Positions 49,376 to 63,424 of a stretch of DNA of 64,000 nt are shown piece after piece. The stretch comes from Baylisascaris procyonis (lineage: Eukaryota > Nematoda > Chromadorea > Rhabditida > Ascarididae). A program made the translations under genes and the position numbers. Positions within the stretch are counted from its first letter, which is position 1. Each line of letters begins with the position of its first letter. The stretch covers positions 1,860,001-1,924,000 of the forward strand of contig JAZARR010000206.1 of the NCBI GenBank assembly GCA_037389465.1, in the 5' to 3' direction. Below the pieces are notes generated by a model, which was not told the DNA's origin, made no database searches, and saw nothing but the letters and a program-made list of their open reading frames with translations.

Positions 49376-52300
49376 GTGATAGGTCACGAAATATGAAGAG
49401 TTACTCTTTCGTATCACAAAATAAATAACCAGTTACACAGCCGGAAGCAACTCGGAACAGTAAGAGAATGGTTGTGAGGAATCAACTGCATAGATCCATA
49501 GTTGTCGAGTTTTTTGTGTAACGGCGCAACTGTCTGAGTTGAGAAGTAAACTCCATTCCATTGAAACTGTCCCATACTAAATACGAGCCTAACTGTCACC
49601 GCATGCTTTTCGAAAATCATTCGATCCGGTCCGAGCTTCGCAGCGTGAGAAATTCCGGTCCGTTCTTGTCCGGTCCAATACGATTTTCACCTCATGCCGT
49701 AATCATGCTATATCCGTTATACAAATATTTAGAAGGATCGATTGTGGAAAAATTCTTTTGCAACTGCCGAAAGGAATTTGTAATGGTGCCGCAAAAATTT
49801 GCTTAGAAAAGTTTTATATATTTATTCTTCGCTTTATTTCATCAAAATAAAATACAGCTGGTATTGTTGATATAGGTGAAAGAAAAAGTTGGCAGGTAAA
49901 TCATTTTTTGTAATAGTTTCTGCAATTCTCGATCAGATTTGATTAAATCCAAAACTAGTGGAAAGTGAAAAGTTCTTTTTTTCATTAAAAATAGATTTAT
50001 GGACGGGAAAAATCCTTCCTTGTTTAAAAAACGTGAAAAAAAATTGGCTTCGAAAACACGAATTCATTTCACTATTTTTATTTTTCAGTCACAGAAGACT
50101 ATTCCGAAAAATGTTCATATTTCGGTACACTTTGATGTTATTCCTTATTACATCTTTACTTCAAAGCGTTACAATAATGCATCATCGAAGCATTTATTTG
50201 CACAATGCGAAATATTTGCACTGAAAGGACTAAATAAAAGATTGCATATTTCAGGAGGCAGATGCATTATGATAAATTGCTCTTAAAAGTGTATTTGAAA
50301 TTTGGAAAGCCAATGGAATAATGTGTCAAAAACAAAAAAAAGGACAAAGTGTCTTTCGTTCAATTCCGTCCAATAATAAATATTTCTCGTTATGGGAACG
50401 TAAATTCTTTTTTGTTTCATATCAATGGGAGGAGTGCGCGAAAAAGTGATACAAATGAAAAATTCGAATTGTTATTCTCTATCACATTCCAACAAATTAG
50501 GAATATGAGAATCAAAACGATAGGCTACGAAGTGGCAGAAGGAATCTCTTATCGAGTAATGGGAATCAGTTAGTTAAATTATTAAGTAATTCGAGAAAAA
50601 TGGAAATTATTGATTGGAATAATGAAAATTAGCAGAAAAGAATTCCGACCTTATTAAACAAAAGTGCATTTTCTTCAATATTTTTTCAGCGTTTTTCTCA
50701 AGAATATGGAAAAAAAATTCAAATAAACACAATTCTTCTTACATTGACCCGATGTCATTAATTTCACTTATCGTATGAAAAACCGATTTATTCTATCAGA
50801 GATTAGAATTATTAGCTGAACTATAAGGGGATAGTTTGCTTATATCTCGTTAATATTTATCCATCATACTCTAAAAATGGACATTAATGTTGCATTGCGC
50901 ATTCTTTTGCACAAAATATTTTTTTTTTAAGTCGGATAAAGCACAAAAAAATGACACTTTAGGATCAGCTTCCTTATCATTCATCATCAACGAAATTGGG
51001 ACTCCCGTCAAGAAAATAGTTTTTCAATTACATGTGAAATTGAAAAATTTTAAGCACAAGAAATATTTCTCATCTGAATTTCTTCCCCAAACTGTGAGGG
51101 ATGCGCCAACTGAGAACTTCAAAACTCCTTCGTTGAAATCAGAACGAATTCCAATCTCCAGTTATTCCAATTTCCATGAACAATCGATTCACTGAAGCAT
51201 AACAGAATGATTGAAAAAAACTTGCACATCTTCAAACTTGCATCTATGCAAACGTCGCATTTCGGTTTTCGTATGCTTCTACAACGTTCAGTCTTTGTTC
51301 GAGAGATGAAAGCGCAATGGAAGAATGTTAAGTTACATATTTATCGATATGTGTCAGTTCACTGTTAAGATATATGAGTCAACCGTTAGAATGCAAATAA
51401 TACGATAAACCTTCGACGTGCAATTTGCAAATAAAAAGACGCATTTTCTTATCAAAAGGTAAACAACGTGAAAAAAAGCATTAGCCCCTATCATGAAATG
51501 CAATTGAATTTCGATGGCACATTCACATAAATGTGCACTCATATGTAATGTGCAATATTCATACGTTAAATAAAGCAGTAATGATACATCGGAACAACAA
51601 ATCACCTACGTCAATGATTCGTCAAAATATTTGCATCTCCTCTTAAAGCATGCACCTCCATCATTTTGTTTGAGATTCTTAGATGGAAATTCTGACGTCA
51701 TTCTTTGAAGCACTTCTGAAGTACCACTAATTCACAATCGAGTGAGTTTGAGGCTTCCATATAACTTCAATGATTACATGAATATTACTATGAAAATACA
51801 TCACATAATCGAAACTAAAGATGAGTGGAAACATTTATGAGGAATGCTAGCGAGATAAATTCTTTTGAAATTACAAGAAAGGATAGCCGATCGTTCGAAT
51901 ATTTGATGAAAGACAGCAGTAAATGGGAGTGTATCAAATGAATGGCTTCAGATCTACTTCTAATGATTCCGTATAATGCATGAACCGGTTGTTTAGCAAC
52001 AGCTAAAATATGCCATTGTTTTACAATTAAAAAATCAAACGGCTGTGTGCTCAAAAAAAAAAACCAGAGAATAGTCGAAATAGGACTTGACAGAGAAAAT
52101 GGAAGAGAAGTTTGCGCACAACAATAATTACAACTGTTACGGGGTGTATACATTTGAACAATTCATCGCTCCAGACGACGATCAAAAAAAAGATAGGCTA
52201 CAAACCACATTGCATGGAATGTTGAAGAATTCTAAACGGAAACAACATCAATTCAGTATATCATTTCAGTGTGCTATCTTCTTTTAGACTTGAATCGACA

Positions 52301-53439
52301 TCGAAAGCGGTGCAAATTTTCTAAAAGATGAAATACTCACGAACGAGATTACGGAAAAATTCTCAACAATCTTGAAGCATAGACGTAATTCGCATTCAGC
52401 TCTACGATGCATGAGTGGTTTTATAATTAGAATATCAAGGCGTTATTCATAATAGGCCGAAACGGCACGTGAAACGTTTTTCTCAAGGCTGCCTCAGTAA
52501 AGCGTTGTTACACTGCCTTCCACTTATCTAGTTCCTTTTTTCATATCCTTTCTCATAGGCAATGAATAAAGCTGAGTGTAATAATTTAAGACGTTTCGAC
52601 GAAATCCTTTCGATAATTTTTTATGCTTCTGTAATTCAACATACGATGAACATAATTCAAAAATTGAATTTTCATTATCGAAACTCCAACATGCTGACTG
52701 TGCTGAGATTAGCAATCTCAGAAACACTCAATTTCTTCATTCATTCCTTCTGTAGGGATCGACGTCAAGTAAACACAACGGGAAATTTCAACAAGAAATG
52801 AAACATTTTTCGATAGATATGTTAGGTTGGCCAAATACTGACCATAATGGCAAAGTTGTGACCAAAGCTTGGCACAGCACGATATAATAAAATCAAGATT
52901 GAACAATAGATACACACTGTTTATATATCAGCGGACAACTGATTTTAAAAAATATTTGCAAAACGTTTTCGCATTTTAAATGAAGCAATTGCTCATATAA
53001 TTTTTCAACGAAAGATTGCCTTTCTAAATGACCACATCGATGGAAAATGATTTCGGAACTATTAAATAAATGTAACTCTTTTCGAAGTTGAAGGATCAGT
53101 CAATTTTTATAGCCTTAACTTCAATGACTCCTCAATTGAAAGAATCGAATATAGAGGATATGCAAACATATACAACAAAAGTTCTACTTACGTATGGAGA
53201 AGACAGTGCTTTAATATGTGATCCATTAGAATATTTGTACAATTGACGAAACGCTACTGAGTCCCTTCTTAAGAAACCGACTGGTTGTGAAGATATCTAA
53301 CAAAAAATAATTCGCTTTCGTGCCGCACCTTAATCCGTAAGTCATAAAGGAAGTGATGAAGCCTAATAATATTGGCGATAAACAAATGACATAACAATTT
53401 TGATTTATGTGTCAAATTTCAACGCCTTAGCTTCAGTAG

Positions 53440-53570
53440 CTTGCGAGTTGAAACTACCAAAAGGATGGACACCGAGTAGACAAACGCAGACTCACACATA
53501 CAGAGATACAAGCATAAACACACATACACACATGCACATATGCTATGTGTAACTATGTGCGCGCATGCAC
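53440..53570. repeat. degenerate CA-rich tract, dispersed repeat member
   Basis: GAGTTGAAACTACC is followed by AGACAAACGCAGACTCACAC, repeated ACACATACACACATGC-type units and then ATGTGTAACTATGTGCGCGC. It shares the TTGAAACT lead-in with copies at about 948-1005 and 13856-13915. Confidence 0.55.
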
Positions 53571-55004
53571 TATCACTTATACCTCTGGGAGTGATACCAT
53601 CGTAATGCGCTGATAGAAAAATTTACAGAGATCTATAGAAATAGTGGATGGAATTTTTAATTTTTTTCAATCGGAAATTTTCTCCGTGAAATGTTTTATC
53701 GCAATAAAATAAAGAACACTCAAAACATGAGAACAATTAAATGAAGAAGTAGAGCACGCGATCATTACAGACAAAAAGCCGACGTCAATTAGGCACAAAC
53801 TTACAGATTTTCTCGAGATCCGAATAATTTATGCTAATAGTGAACGGAAAAAACTTAAGCACTGATATGATATCAATAGGAACTCTATTCCAAACTTTGG
53901 TGATCCCAAAGGGGAGGGAATTACATATTGGATTTAAGGATGAGAGTCGAAAACAGTGAGTCGATCAGAACTAGATAATACTGAAGCAAATTGAATATTA
54001 GAGAAATCTTTAGCAAGTTTGAAATATCATATAGCGTCTAGCTCAAGACTGCAACCATCAAGGGATTTCAAGCCAATAATATGCAGGTGAGCTTTATAGT
54101 TCGGAATGTATACATTTGGAAGCTATTTTCATAAACCGCATTTACGCATTTTCCAATATGCTTGTTTTTAATTTCAAAAACGGCGACAAAACATGAAATC
54201 ACATTCAAGAAGAGGACGTTAGAAGTAACAAAAGTCTCTTCTCTTCTGAAAACGTTCAATGCAGCTGTACTCAATTGCCTCCATAAGTGTAAGTGTAAAT
54301 CTGAAACACAGCTGTGCTTGTAGTATAAAGTGTGATGAAAAAGACGAAAATTTATGAGTAATTTCTTCGGTGCTCCAAATTTGAAGCTAAAAGTCATATA
54401 TGTTCCACCAATTCACTAGTAACGCTTGGTTTAAGGAACGTTATGAAAGTGAAAGATGTCATTCAAAAATGAGGGAAGTGATGTGGAAAATTGCACAAAT
54501 TTTATGTGCGCTGTTTAAAATTTCGTCAACGGTAAGTCCAGCTGAAAACTATGTTCGCATTGAGCTTTCCCTTTTATCCCTCAACAAGAAACTTTTCCTC
54601 AAATCCGCCCTTTTTATCAAGTCTTTCGGCATTAATTACAAACTTCTGATATAAAAAACGATTTAACAATTGCATAGCTTGGAAGGTTTTTGTCCATAGT
54701 GATTATTTCTTAGATGCCCTTATCATTATCGTGAAGGATGGAAACTTTAAAATTCAAATTTTTATACATATGTCCAGCAACACTTATCGTTCAAATTTTA
54801 TCGCCCATCAAATTTGATCGTATTTTTGGAAAGAAGTTATTTAAAATATTATAAGACATTCATATATTGAAACCATCTGGACAATGCACATTACTGTCAA
54901 ATGAGACACGATAACACCATATAGTATTAACCAAACAAAATCGATTCAAATATTCTAACGCAGTTGTATCTAAACGGAGAATTCGGAAGTAATGGAATTG
55001 CAAG

Positions 55005-56279
55005 TTATTGAATTGCCAGAAATATTTCGGCAATTGAGTCACCATTCCAATCTATTTTTCTCGAACTCTTTTCCTGCAAAAATTTTTGGGTTATAGAAGG
55101 GAAGGAAGTATGCAAAGACATACGTGTAGTGGGCACGACGGGTTATATGCGCCGCAAAACGGGCAATGCCCTAAAAATTCGCCAGCGAATATCAGTGCAA
55201 TCCCTAAGTACGCTCTAAACTTCTTAAAAACGAAAGATTGCAGCAAGCAACAGAGTAGCTGATAACTGAAAAGGAACAATTGCCATGCGCTAATTATTTT
55301 TATGAATTGTCAACGATGTATTGAGGAAAATTTTTAATTTTATTATTTATTGACTTTAATGCCTAGAAGTGGAAAACATACGAAACGTACTTCAGCATGA
55401 ATAGCAAGAAGGGGCAAAACAGCGACAAATCAAGTGTCCGAGCGAATGGACATTCAATAAATAACATCTGCAATAGTGTGAATATTAAAATGACTCCATC
55501 GCGGTTTGAAATATGAAAGAGTGGATGTGTTAACGATATCGGCAGAAGGAAGACTTCAGGCTCATACAATAGGAAACTAGAAACTGCGCAGAAGTTCACT
55601 TGTGTAACATTGTAACTTTTTGTAATAGTTTAAAATCGCAACTCTATAGAACTCTAACAATTTCTGACAGCTGAAGCTGACGTTGGTGTCGAGTTAGGAA
55701 AAAGTAAATTGAAATATTCCTGAAAGTGCCATGAGAGTCGTATACAACTTTGTAACAAAAGATCAATTCGAATTTCAGCATATAATATTCCAATGATTTC
55801 TAATTACTTTTAAGTTGGCTGTAATTTGCCTGTACGGATCGCTGTGAACTTTGTGAAAAGCGATGTTTGGAGCCTTTCTGAATACTCTCTAAGTGTCTGA
55901 TATCAGAAACCAAGTAAGAAAGCTACAGTGGAATATATCACTTCAGAATGGAACGGCAATAAGCAATTAAGATTATTCGATAATGCTCAATATATATGCT
56001 GCAAAGAGCGGAAATGCATGCTTGCGAATAGCACACCATGTAAAAAACATCTCACTAGCAAATATGAGCAAACATAATGCGAATGAATTATTAGAACGTA
56101 CAAAATATCAGTGATGCATGGGAGTGTGCAAGTATTAAAAGTATACAAAAGTCAATGTAGTATGGGTAAAAGGAGCAATAAACAATTTGGACAACAAATA
56201 ACTTCGACGCGCTTACATCTCTAAGCGTTCGATTTGCCAATAACGAAAGAGTAGTAAACACTGACGAATAGCCAGCCAT
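55005..56279 (-). CDS. candidate four-exon gene, about 99-residue membrane protein
   Basis: Four exons join in phase with good signals: 56279-56217 (ATG, donor GTAAGC), 55467-55391 (acceptor CTATTGCAG, donor GTACGT), 55214-55124 (acceptor AGTTTAG, donor GTATGT) and 55073-55005 (acceptor TTTTTGCAG, stop TAA). Total 300 bases, 99 residues. The product begins MAGYSSVFTTLSLLANRTLR. It has a hydrophobic centre (DLSLFCPFLLFMLKAYLGIA, then LIFAGEFLG), probably one or two membrane helices, then HCPFCGAYNPSCPLH with three Cys and two His, and a polar tail (EKSSRKIDWNGDSIAEIF...). The Cys/His cluster could bind metal, but this is inference. I do not recognise the family. Exons were chosen among alternatives, so chance agreement is possible. 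An extension of the second exon upstream is also open. Confidence 0.4.
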
Positions 56280-59200
56280 ATGTTATATCGATCGCTAAGC
56301 ACGACATGCAGTAAACATCACTGCATAATTGTTGTAGTCGAAAAGCGAGCAGTACAAGTAAATATGGATGGATGTATTACTAGCTCGTGCACAGCCGTTA
56401 TATTGTTGGAAATAGTATGTTGAAAACGCATCATAATGTTTGCCTTTATGTTCTCATATCTCATCGATGCAAAATAATATTTTTATCGGCTATATCGCAT
56501 CGCTTTTTTTGCAGCTTAAAAATATTTTTTTGTTGATAATGCAGGAATGAATTTCATGCCAGCACTCTCAAAACTCAACTTCGGACACATCTAATCCCCA
56601 AGAATTTCATAGAGATACCTCTATTAAAAAAATTTTCACTTAAAAATTTCGACAGATTGAAAGTATGGATTGGTAAAATGTGCAGCGATGAAATTGCAGG
56701 TAATAAACGCTCCAACGAATATTTTGCATATCTTCGTCCAGATATACAAAGTGATGGAATCATTTCATTCCACCCGACTGGTAGATAAGCAAATTTTCCG
56801 TCGAACGAATAAATTCTATCAAAACATGCAAATTTTGTCACAACGACTGTTATATTCAGCGAATGGTTGGCAATCAGAATATCAATTAATATCAACGCTC
56901 AAATTGCTGATGACCGACCTTGATCGTACGATCAATCATGTCTATGCTTTCCAAATATGTAATGAAGCAGACATTATTACAGGCAACTGTATTACTGAAC
57001 TCCAATTAAAATAGCTAATTTTAGCTAGCGATTCGAAAATTCGTCGTTCCATGTTTTATTTTTCGGCTCAAAATGCCCTCAAATAAACAACGAATCCAGC
57101 TAAAATTCCAGTTGAAATGACACGTGCGCACTGGAAATTGGAACAAATAGAATTCCAAAATTTTCCATGACTACGAAGTTCAGTGCTTCCCGTCCCAAAA
57201 AATTTGGATGACTGTCAACGGCCTGAAAAAATTTTCACGATGGCGAGATTAAATCTGTTGCTTCCCAAAAAAAAAATTGGAGGATTCCCAATGGCGTGAA
57301 AAAAATTTTCACGACGGCAAAATCAGATCTGTTGTTAGTGTTGTAAGAAAATGAAAATTTTCAACATAACGAGTCAAACGAGCAATATACGAATGCAATC
57401 GAAAATCCTCAAAAGTGTGGCAATTGCCTTTCATACTAAAGAGTTTCATCAGGTTTCTATGGCAACTCATATCACAATAAAACCAATCGAATGGCACTTC
57501 TTTACGGCAATTATAACATTGCACTTCATATCACTTTGCACTTCACTCACAAATTTCAAAAATGACAAAAATTAATGGTATGAGGAGAACTTCGATTGTG
57601 TTTAGTTAATAATTGTAAACTCTATAAGTTTCTTAAGCAATAAATAATACCAATTCAGCTGGTGAAACTTTCGAGTAAGTAACTAGAGAAACATACCCTA
57701 TTGAATCGGCACGAAATGCGTATTTATTAGCGCTCTTATTTCGATAAAGAATTTCTATAATATCGATTAATAATATAATGTGCATATTAATGGGATTAAG
57801 TTCTAATTATAAGACAGCTCGTTAACATCTTCCACAAAAAGTTTGTTTTTCTGTGACCTAATCAATGCAAAATGCACCAAAATTTTTCACAATCTAGGAA
57901 CTTCTCAAGAAATTATTCAGCGGATTTCTTTAGAAAATAAATCGTCGGCCTAAAGTTTGGTCATAACAGCTACTAAATTTCGCAAGCAATCTTTCAATGG
58001 TTATACAGCTGAAATCACTGAATGCGGGCAAACGTAAGTGTCGGCACATGCATAATATGTACGTATACAACATCCACATAGTGCACTTTGCATATGTAAA
58101 TTTACAACGGCGTATAATAATAAAAACAAATCTGCTAAAAGTAACATGAACATCAAAATAAGAGTTTAACAATCGAGACATCACTCATCTTTAGATGAAG
58201 CAAAGATGATTTCATATCTATTCCTTTCAATATTTAGCAATATAGGAATTGCTCTTGCAGGAAACGTCAACAACGTGCTATAATAACACAACGACGCGTT
58301 AAGAACCCTAATTAAATTTCGTCGAGTTGCGTCGACGTTTGAAGGGTCTCAAAGTCTGCTGCCAAAACTTGAAGGGATTTGAAAACCAATTATGCCACAA
58401 AAATGCACATAAGGAATTTTCCAACATACTAAATTGCATCGTTTTGATTGACTTACGTCCAGTTTTTCATTTACCCCATTCGAGTTTCTGATCACCACCA
58501 CTTATCGTTTCAACCGCTGATGCTCGCTGTATGAAGACGGAAGACATACGCTTCCTAAAAATAAATGACCTTAGCGCAACTAATACCTATGCACAAAGAA
58601 TTTAGGACTATGAAAATACAATCTAACCCATTTGGTAGTGATATTACACTGCACATTGAATGAAAATTGTGCACAGATTATACGCTTCAAACAGCTCAGG
58701 TCTTGTTCTATAGCAACACCGCAAAGACACCTGGCTCAGTTTTTTTGTCAATGACTCGCAAAGGCCTAAGCGGTCAGGTGGACAGGGTTTCCCGTAACGA
58801 TAATGGTTAACGTGCTGCACTTATGTCATGTTCGTAAAAAGTGCTTTGGACAGCAGTGCAAAAAACCCAGCACGAAACATTTCTTAACAGGATTCAGGCA
58901 AAGAAGTATCATAGGTAGTACATGAACTACTATAACAGCTCTTATGCTTTCAAACTGCAACTAACGTTCTCCAATGCTTACAACTAGGCAAAAAAATAAT
59001 TGTTTAGCCTTAATTAAGCTTTCTAATCGGCCAGACAACTGCGATAAGAGCCCTACCATTGTAAAAATGTTCATCATGTTCGTTGTAATTGTTTACAAAT
59101 GAAGAGTGGCAATTTCCCTGCTGGAAAATCATAAAATGTGTTTCATTGCATATAGTCACATAAGTGTCGTATGCAAATCCATCAAAAAACCACAATACAT

Positions 59201-62200
59201 CAATATTTCGAATGCGGCGGGTAAAGTTTTGAGTTCTTCTTATATCCATCCGACCCAAAACTTCTTTTAACGTCGTTAAATGAATAATGATAATTCACAA
59301 GTAATTAACTTCCACAGATAATTAATATTAGCAAGAAATAAAGCTTTTTAGGCAAATATTTCAATTATGATAGACGACAATAATCATAATAAGGTAGTAT
59401 CATCATACAGAAGGCAATACCTCACAAAATTTAATAAAACATTCACATTTGATAGTAATAATTATCTCAAATCAAGCTGCAAGTTGAACGAGTATAAAAT
59501 GGTTCAAGAAATAAAGAAAATTTTAAGATTGCTTCAAACGAAGGGCTATATGAGCAAACAAGATTGCATAAGAGAGAATATTTCGGCACAAAATGGATGA
59601 AGTGTTTCTTATATGTGCCCAGTTAGCCGCGAAGATGCTAACTCAAGAAATCTCGCAAATGAATTAGCAGAGTTTAACTGAATCCAAAAAGCACATATGT
59701 ATGCTCAAACAAATAACGCATTGTCGAATTCTGAGCAAATTGTACATAACACATTGTTAAATCTTTTTCGTTGAAAACGTTTTGGGAAAAAAAAGAAAGC
59801 GTACAATCACCAAAGGAGTAGAACTCACTCGTTAGCGAAACTATAGCCGTGTTAGGAAACAGAAATTAAGATAATGAAGTTTCATTTGGTTTGCGTCAGT
59901 GAACATTTGCACCATCGTTATAAAAAACGAATCAATGATTTCACGCACACAGATGTGCAATACTTCTTTATAGCTGAGTGCATATTCCCACTCCCCTCTT
60001 GAAGCACTCAAAAACATACATCACTTGAAAATTCCAATTGAAAGCGAATATGTTTCAAAAATGTTTACCGCTTATCGACCGGAAGCATTTAGTTGGAACA
60101 GAAGAGACCGAAAGAAAAATGAAAATTGAATTAAGACCGATGAAAATGGACAAAAATTTTTGTTTGCAATCGAAGTTTTACTAAAAAATGCTTGCCACGA
60201 TAAGAGAATGCTTGTAGCTCAGTTACAATTCATAAAATTATTCAAATAAAACAGCAGAAATACGAAAAAGATAATCGATTAAGAACAACAACGGTGCACT
60301 AGGCGAAATAAAAAAGACAACAACACAGGAAACCTTAACCAAAGCGGAACTTCATAGTCTCACAGGTAAATAGGGGATTGGAATGTTACATGAAAATATA
60401 CCGATGGAAACCTTCAAAGCAAAAATCAAAAGAAAATGAGCAACAAGGAAGGCAGCCATGAGTTGATTGTGGGGAATCTGAACGGGACGAAAAGTATCCT
60501 GTAGCTTTCGCGCATATTGCCCTCTTACTGTGAAACCTCAACATCCATAATACGGTCACCCAGTTATGATTGCCTATTATTTGATTCCCTACACATGAGG
60601 AAGCCGTAACTAAGAGCCTTTCTGTAGGGCATACTACTTCGTAAAAGTGCTGGCAGTTCAACTCAAACGCCGGTTTCGTCCTTTTCCATCTTGAATAAAC
60701 CAACTGTCGAGCAGACAGACGGCCGACATACTAATCCTCTTTGGGTAAAAACCAGCCCAAAATTGACAGATTGGAAAATATGGTGTCAGAAGTTCTCCTT
60801 GGCTTTTCTCCACGAACAGTTTCTCTGTACTTCTGAACAACTGTTCTATCTCTTAAGAGCCCTAAGAAGATAACGAACGGCAATTATAGTTACCTTCAGA
60901 AGGATGAGAAGTATGTACACTACAAACAGAATCGAATTTCGGTCGGTAGAAAGCGATTAAAGATTTCTAATGTAAGTTCGCTAAAAAAGCGAGAAATGTT
61001 GCAGATTTATCCTAAGGCAAAGTGTATAGTCATTCTGAGCATATAAAGGAAATCCACCATTCGCTTCACAATTATATGATTGTAGTGTTGCAAACTTGCA
61101 TGTTCTGTTTGAACAGCAACAGAAACTTCAATTCATGTCCCGTGATGCCTTCTTTATGAGTTCGAATTAAGGCACTATATAAGCGACGCACACCGCAACA
61201 TTCAATACAATATGGAATAATCACCGAAAATGTCACAGTGCTTGTTCTAGTCATCACTGTTCTCATATTTGATGTTCGTTGGTCTCTATGAGAGCAGAGT
61301 GTTTATGTGGAGGATGAAGGGCTTCTTAGTTAGCGCTTCAATGGATCACAGAAAGGATTATCCAAGTGCTTACAGTTGTATGGCTGTCGTTATATTTCAT
61401 TCAAATCAACTTCAATAATATGTTCGTTAAGAGCTTTAAATGATAAAAAAAAAATCACCTATGGAAACGCAGATAGTAGTCGGCAACGAGAAACGACAGA
61501 ACAAATTAGCCATTAATTCAAATACGTCTGTAATTTTTGAATGTAGTATGCTGTTAACATTAGTCCATTCCATGAAGCAATTAAAAACGCATAAATGGAC
61601 TCGAATAATCAGCCAAATCTTTGTGGATAGCGTGAATGAATAGGCAAATAACGATTGTAAACGAAAACGAAAAAAAAATCCATTTCAAATGAATTTAAAC
61701 GCAACAAACAGAAAAGAAAACGAATGCCTGAGGAAAAGAATGAAGTTTCACTGATTAGTGGAAGTGTAGTTTAAGCTAAACGTGAGTGGGTGAACTTATT
61801 GTGCGCGAACTGATTACATGTTAATTTGAATCGAAAGAGATAAGAGAAATGCATGGAGCATATTTACACTTTTAATGATATAATTGGAAAACTCGAATTT
61901 TTTGGAGTGTTCGGCATTCCCACAAACAGGTAAGTTGAAGAAGGAAGACTACTGTGGATGCAAGTGAAGATGCCAAAGCTTGTATAAAAATAGCAAACGA
62001 AGTAATTCTTGCGTAAGGGGAACGAAGAATGGAATCGAACTGGACGGCATGTTCTTCATAAACTTTTGTCACCTGAAAAATTCGCTGCAGATTATCGTAA
62101 TCTCAAAGCAACATTAACAGCGGTTTTATCATGGAAGCGTCAACCGTAATATTTAACTTATTTAAACCCCAATTTGTTGAAATTCATCACGGTATCGATC

Positions 62201-63424
62201 TTTTGTCCCCTCCAAAACATAACGAGAACTTTTCGTCATCAACTACTGTTGAGGTTTAAATCCAGCGTTAGACTATTTTCCGTCCATTTCACCATCAGAT
62301 GAAGCGACTAGCGGTCAGAAAATACAGCGGTCTTTTCAGTTGTGTTTTATAGAACGCCAACGCCATGAGAGGTTTTAAATTTTTTTTTTCATAGTTCGTT
62401 TCAATGAATAATCAAATGATATATTTGTTCGGTTGCCTGCCCGGTGTTGTTAAAAGTAGGTAAATCGTGGGCGCAAATTGAACAGCAACATGTGACTACA
62501 AAGTGTGCCTAGACCGAGACAGATGAAGATTTCGTTCAACGCTCTAAATTTGCCACTCGATTTTGTGCCTGCCCACTGGCCCACAATTGCACCATTGGAA
62601 TCAGTGAAACACAGAAAACGAGCACATGATCGCGATGTCATATAAGAGACATTATAACCAACTAAAGTGATAGTGGCCAAGGAGTGGTGTGCCTAAGCGT
62701 CGACGCATCTCCGTTACTTATTTATCGATGTTTCCCCTATGTTTTACCAAGAATTTCTTTAAGAAAAAGCATTAAATTAAAGTTGTTATTTAACATTCCT
62801 TACTACATTCATATTCTACGCTTCTAAATACTTGAAATAAGGACACTCAGTTTTTATGTATACATTCGTCTGCGTCAAGCATTCAGTTGGCTAATTAAAC
62901 GAATTCCACTATAACGAGTAGTATATATATAAGATCGTAATAAATCGATTATTCTTCAATGAATAAATTATTCGCTTATTAGGCTCAGTTATATTGATCG
63001 AAGTGAACAATTTAGATTAACAAAAAGCCCATTTAACGTAAATCACCACTGTGCACTTTCTATTTGTTTATTCATGTATTTTATGCATGATTCCATTGCC
63101 AGATTGATTTACGTTCAAAATTTGTGCAATATTGCAGTACGTTAACTCATTCGATAAAAAAACTTCTCCTTCGTTCCGATTGGTAAAGAAAATATTTAGA
63201 CGATATTTCTATATAATTTCTTCTTTACAATGTGAGTTAACTGGAAATGTTTTTTCTTATCAACTGAACATTCTATACGAAAATAAAATCAAATGGCTCA
63301 TGTTTTTAAAATCTCTATATTTTTAATGGCGTATATTTTATTAGAGAGCAGAGAATATATAAAGCTCAGAAAAAAGATTTACAAAGGAAGCTTTATTCTG
63401 CCTAAACAGCTGTTAGATCGAGAT
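56280..63424. other. region without recognised genes
   Basis: Several open stretches have protein-like composition but no matching exons: + 56670-57014 (ends TGNCITELQLK), minus 59240-59010 (IDVLWFFDGFAYDTYVTICN...), minus 62680-62450 (MATITLVGYNVSYMTSRSCA...) and minus 61266-61072. Any of these could be single exons or pseudogene pieces. No motif lets me name them. No RNA gene was seen. Confidence 0.35.
57194..57337. repeat. diverged tandem duplication, about 70 + 74 bp
   Basis: Unit 1 (57194-57263) and unit 2 (57264-57337) share CCCAAAAAA...TTGGA, the CTGAAAAAATTTTCACGA-type core, GGCGA/GGCAA and ATCTGTTG. Differences are spread along the unit, so the duplication is old. Confidence 0.8.

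Larger units (their letters stand above)
46881..55004. other. long region without recognised genes
   Basis: The DNA at 47400-48360 is less AT-rich and has broken protein-like frames on both strands (for example PAVNITVVSGSWNGRVES on minus near 47450), perhaps an old mobile element or pseudogene. A G-rich run is at 48871-48920. A CA-rich tract at 53510-53570 belongs to the dispersed repeat. The open minus frame at 54397-54068 contains a plausible acceptor (TGTGTTTCAG) but no partner exon. Confidence 0.35.

Noticed and set aside
56670..57014. 114-codon plus-strand open frame
   Set aside because: Protein-like, but the frame from the nearby TTGCAG acceptor is ambiguous and the opposite strand is also open; a few such lengths are expected by chance.
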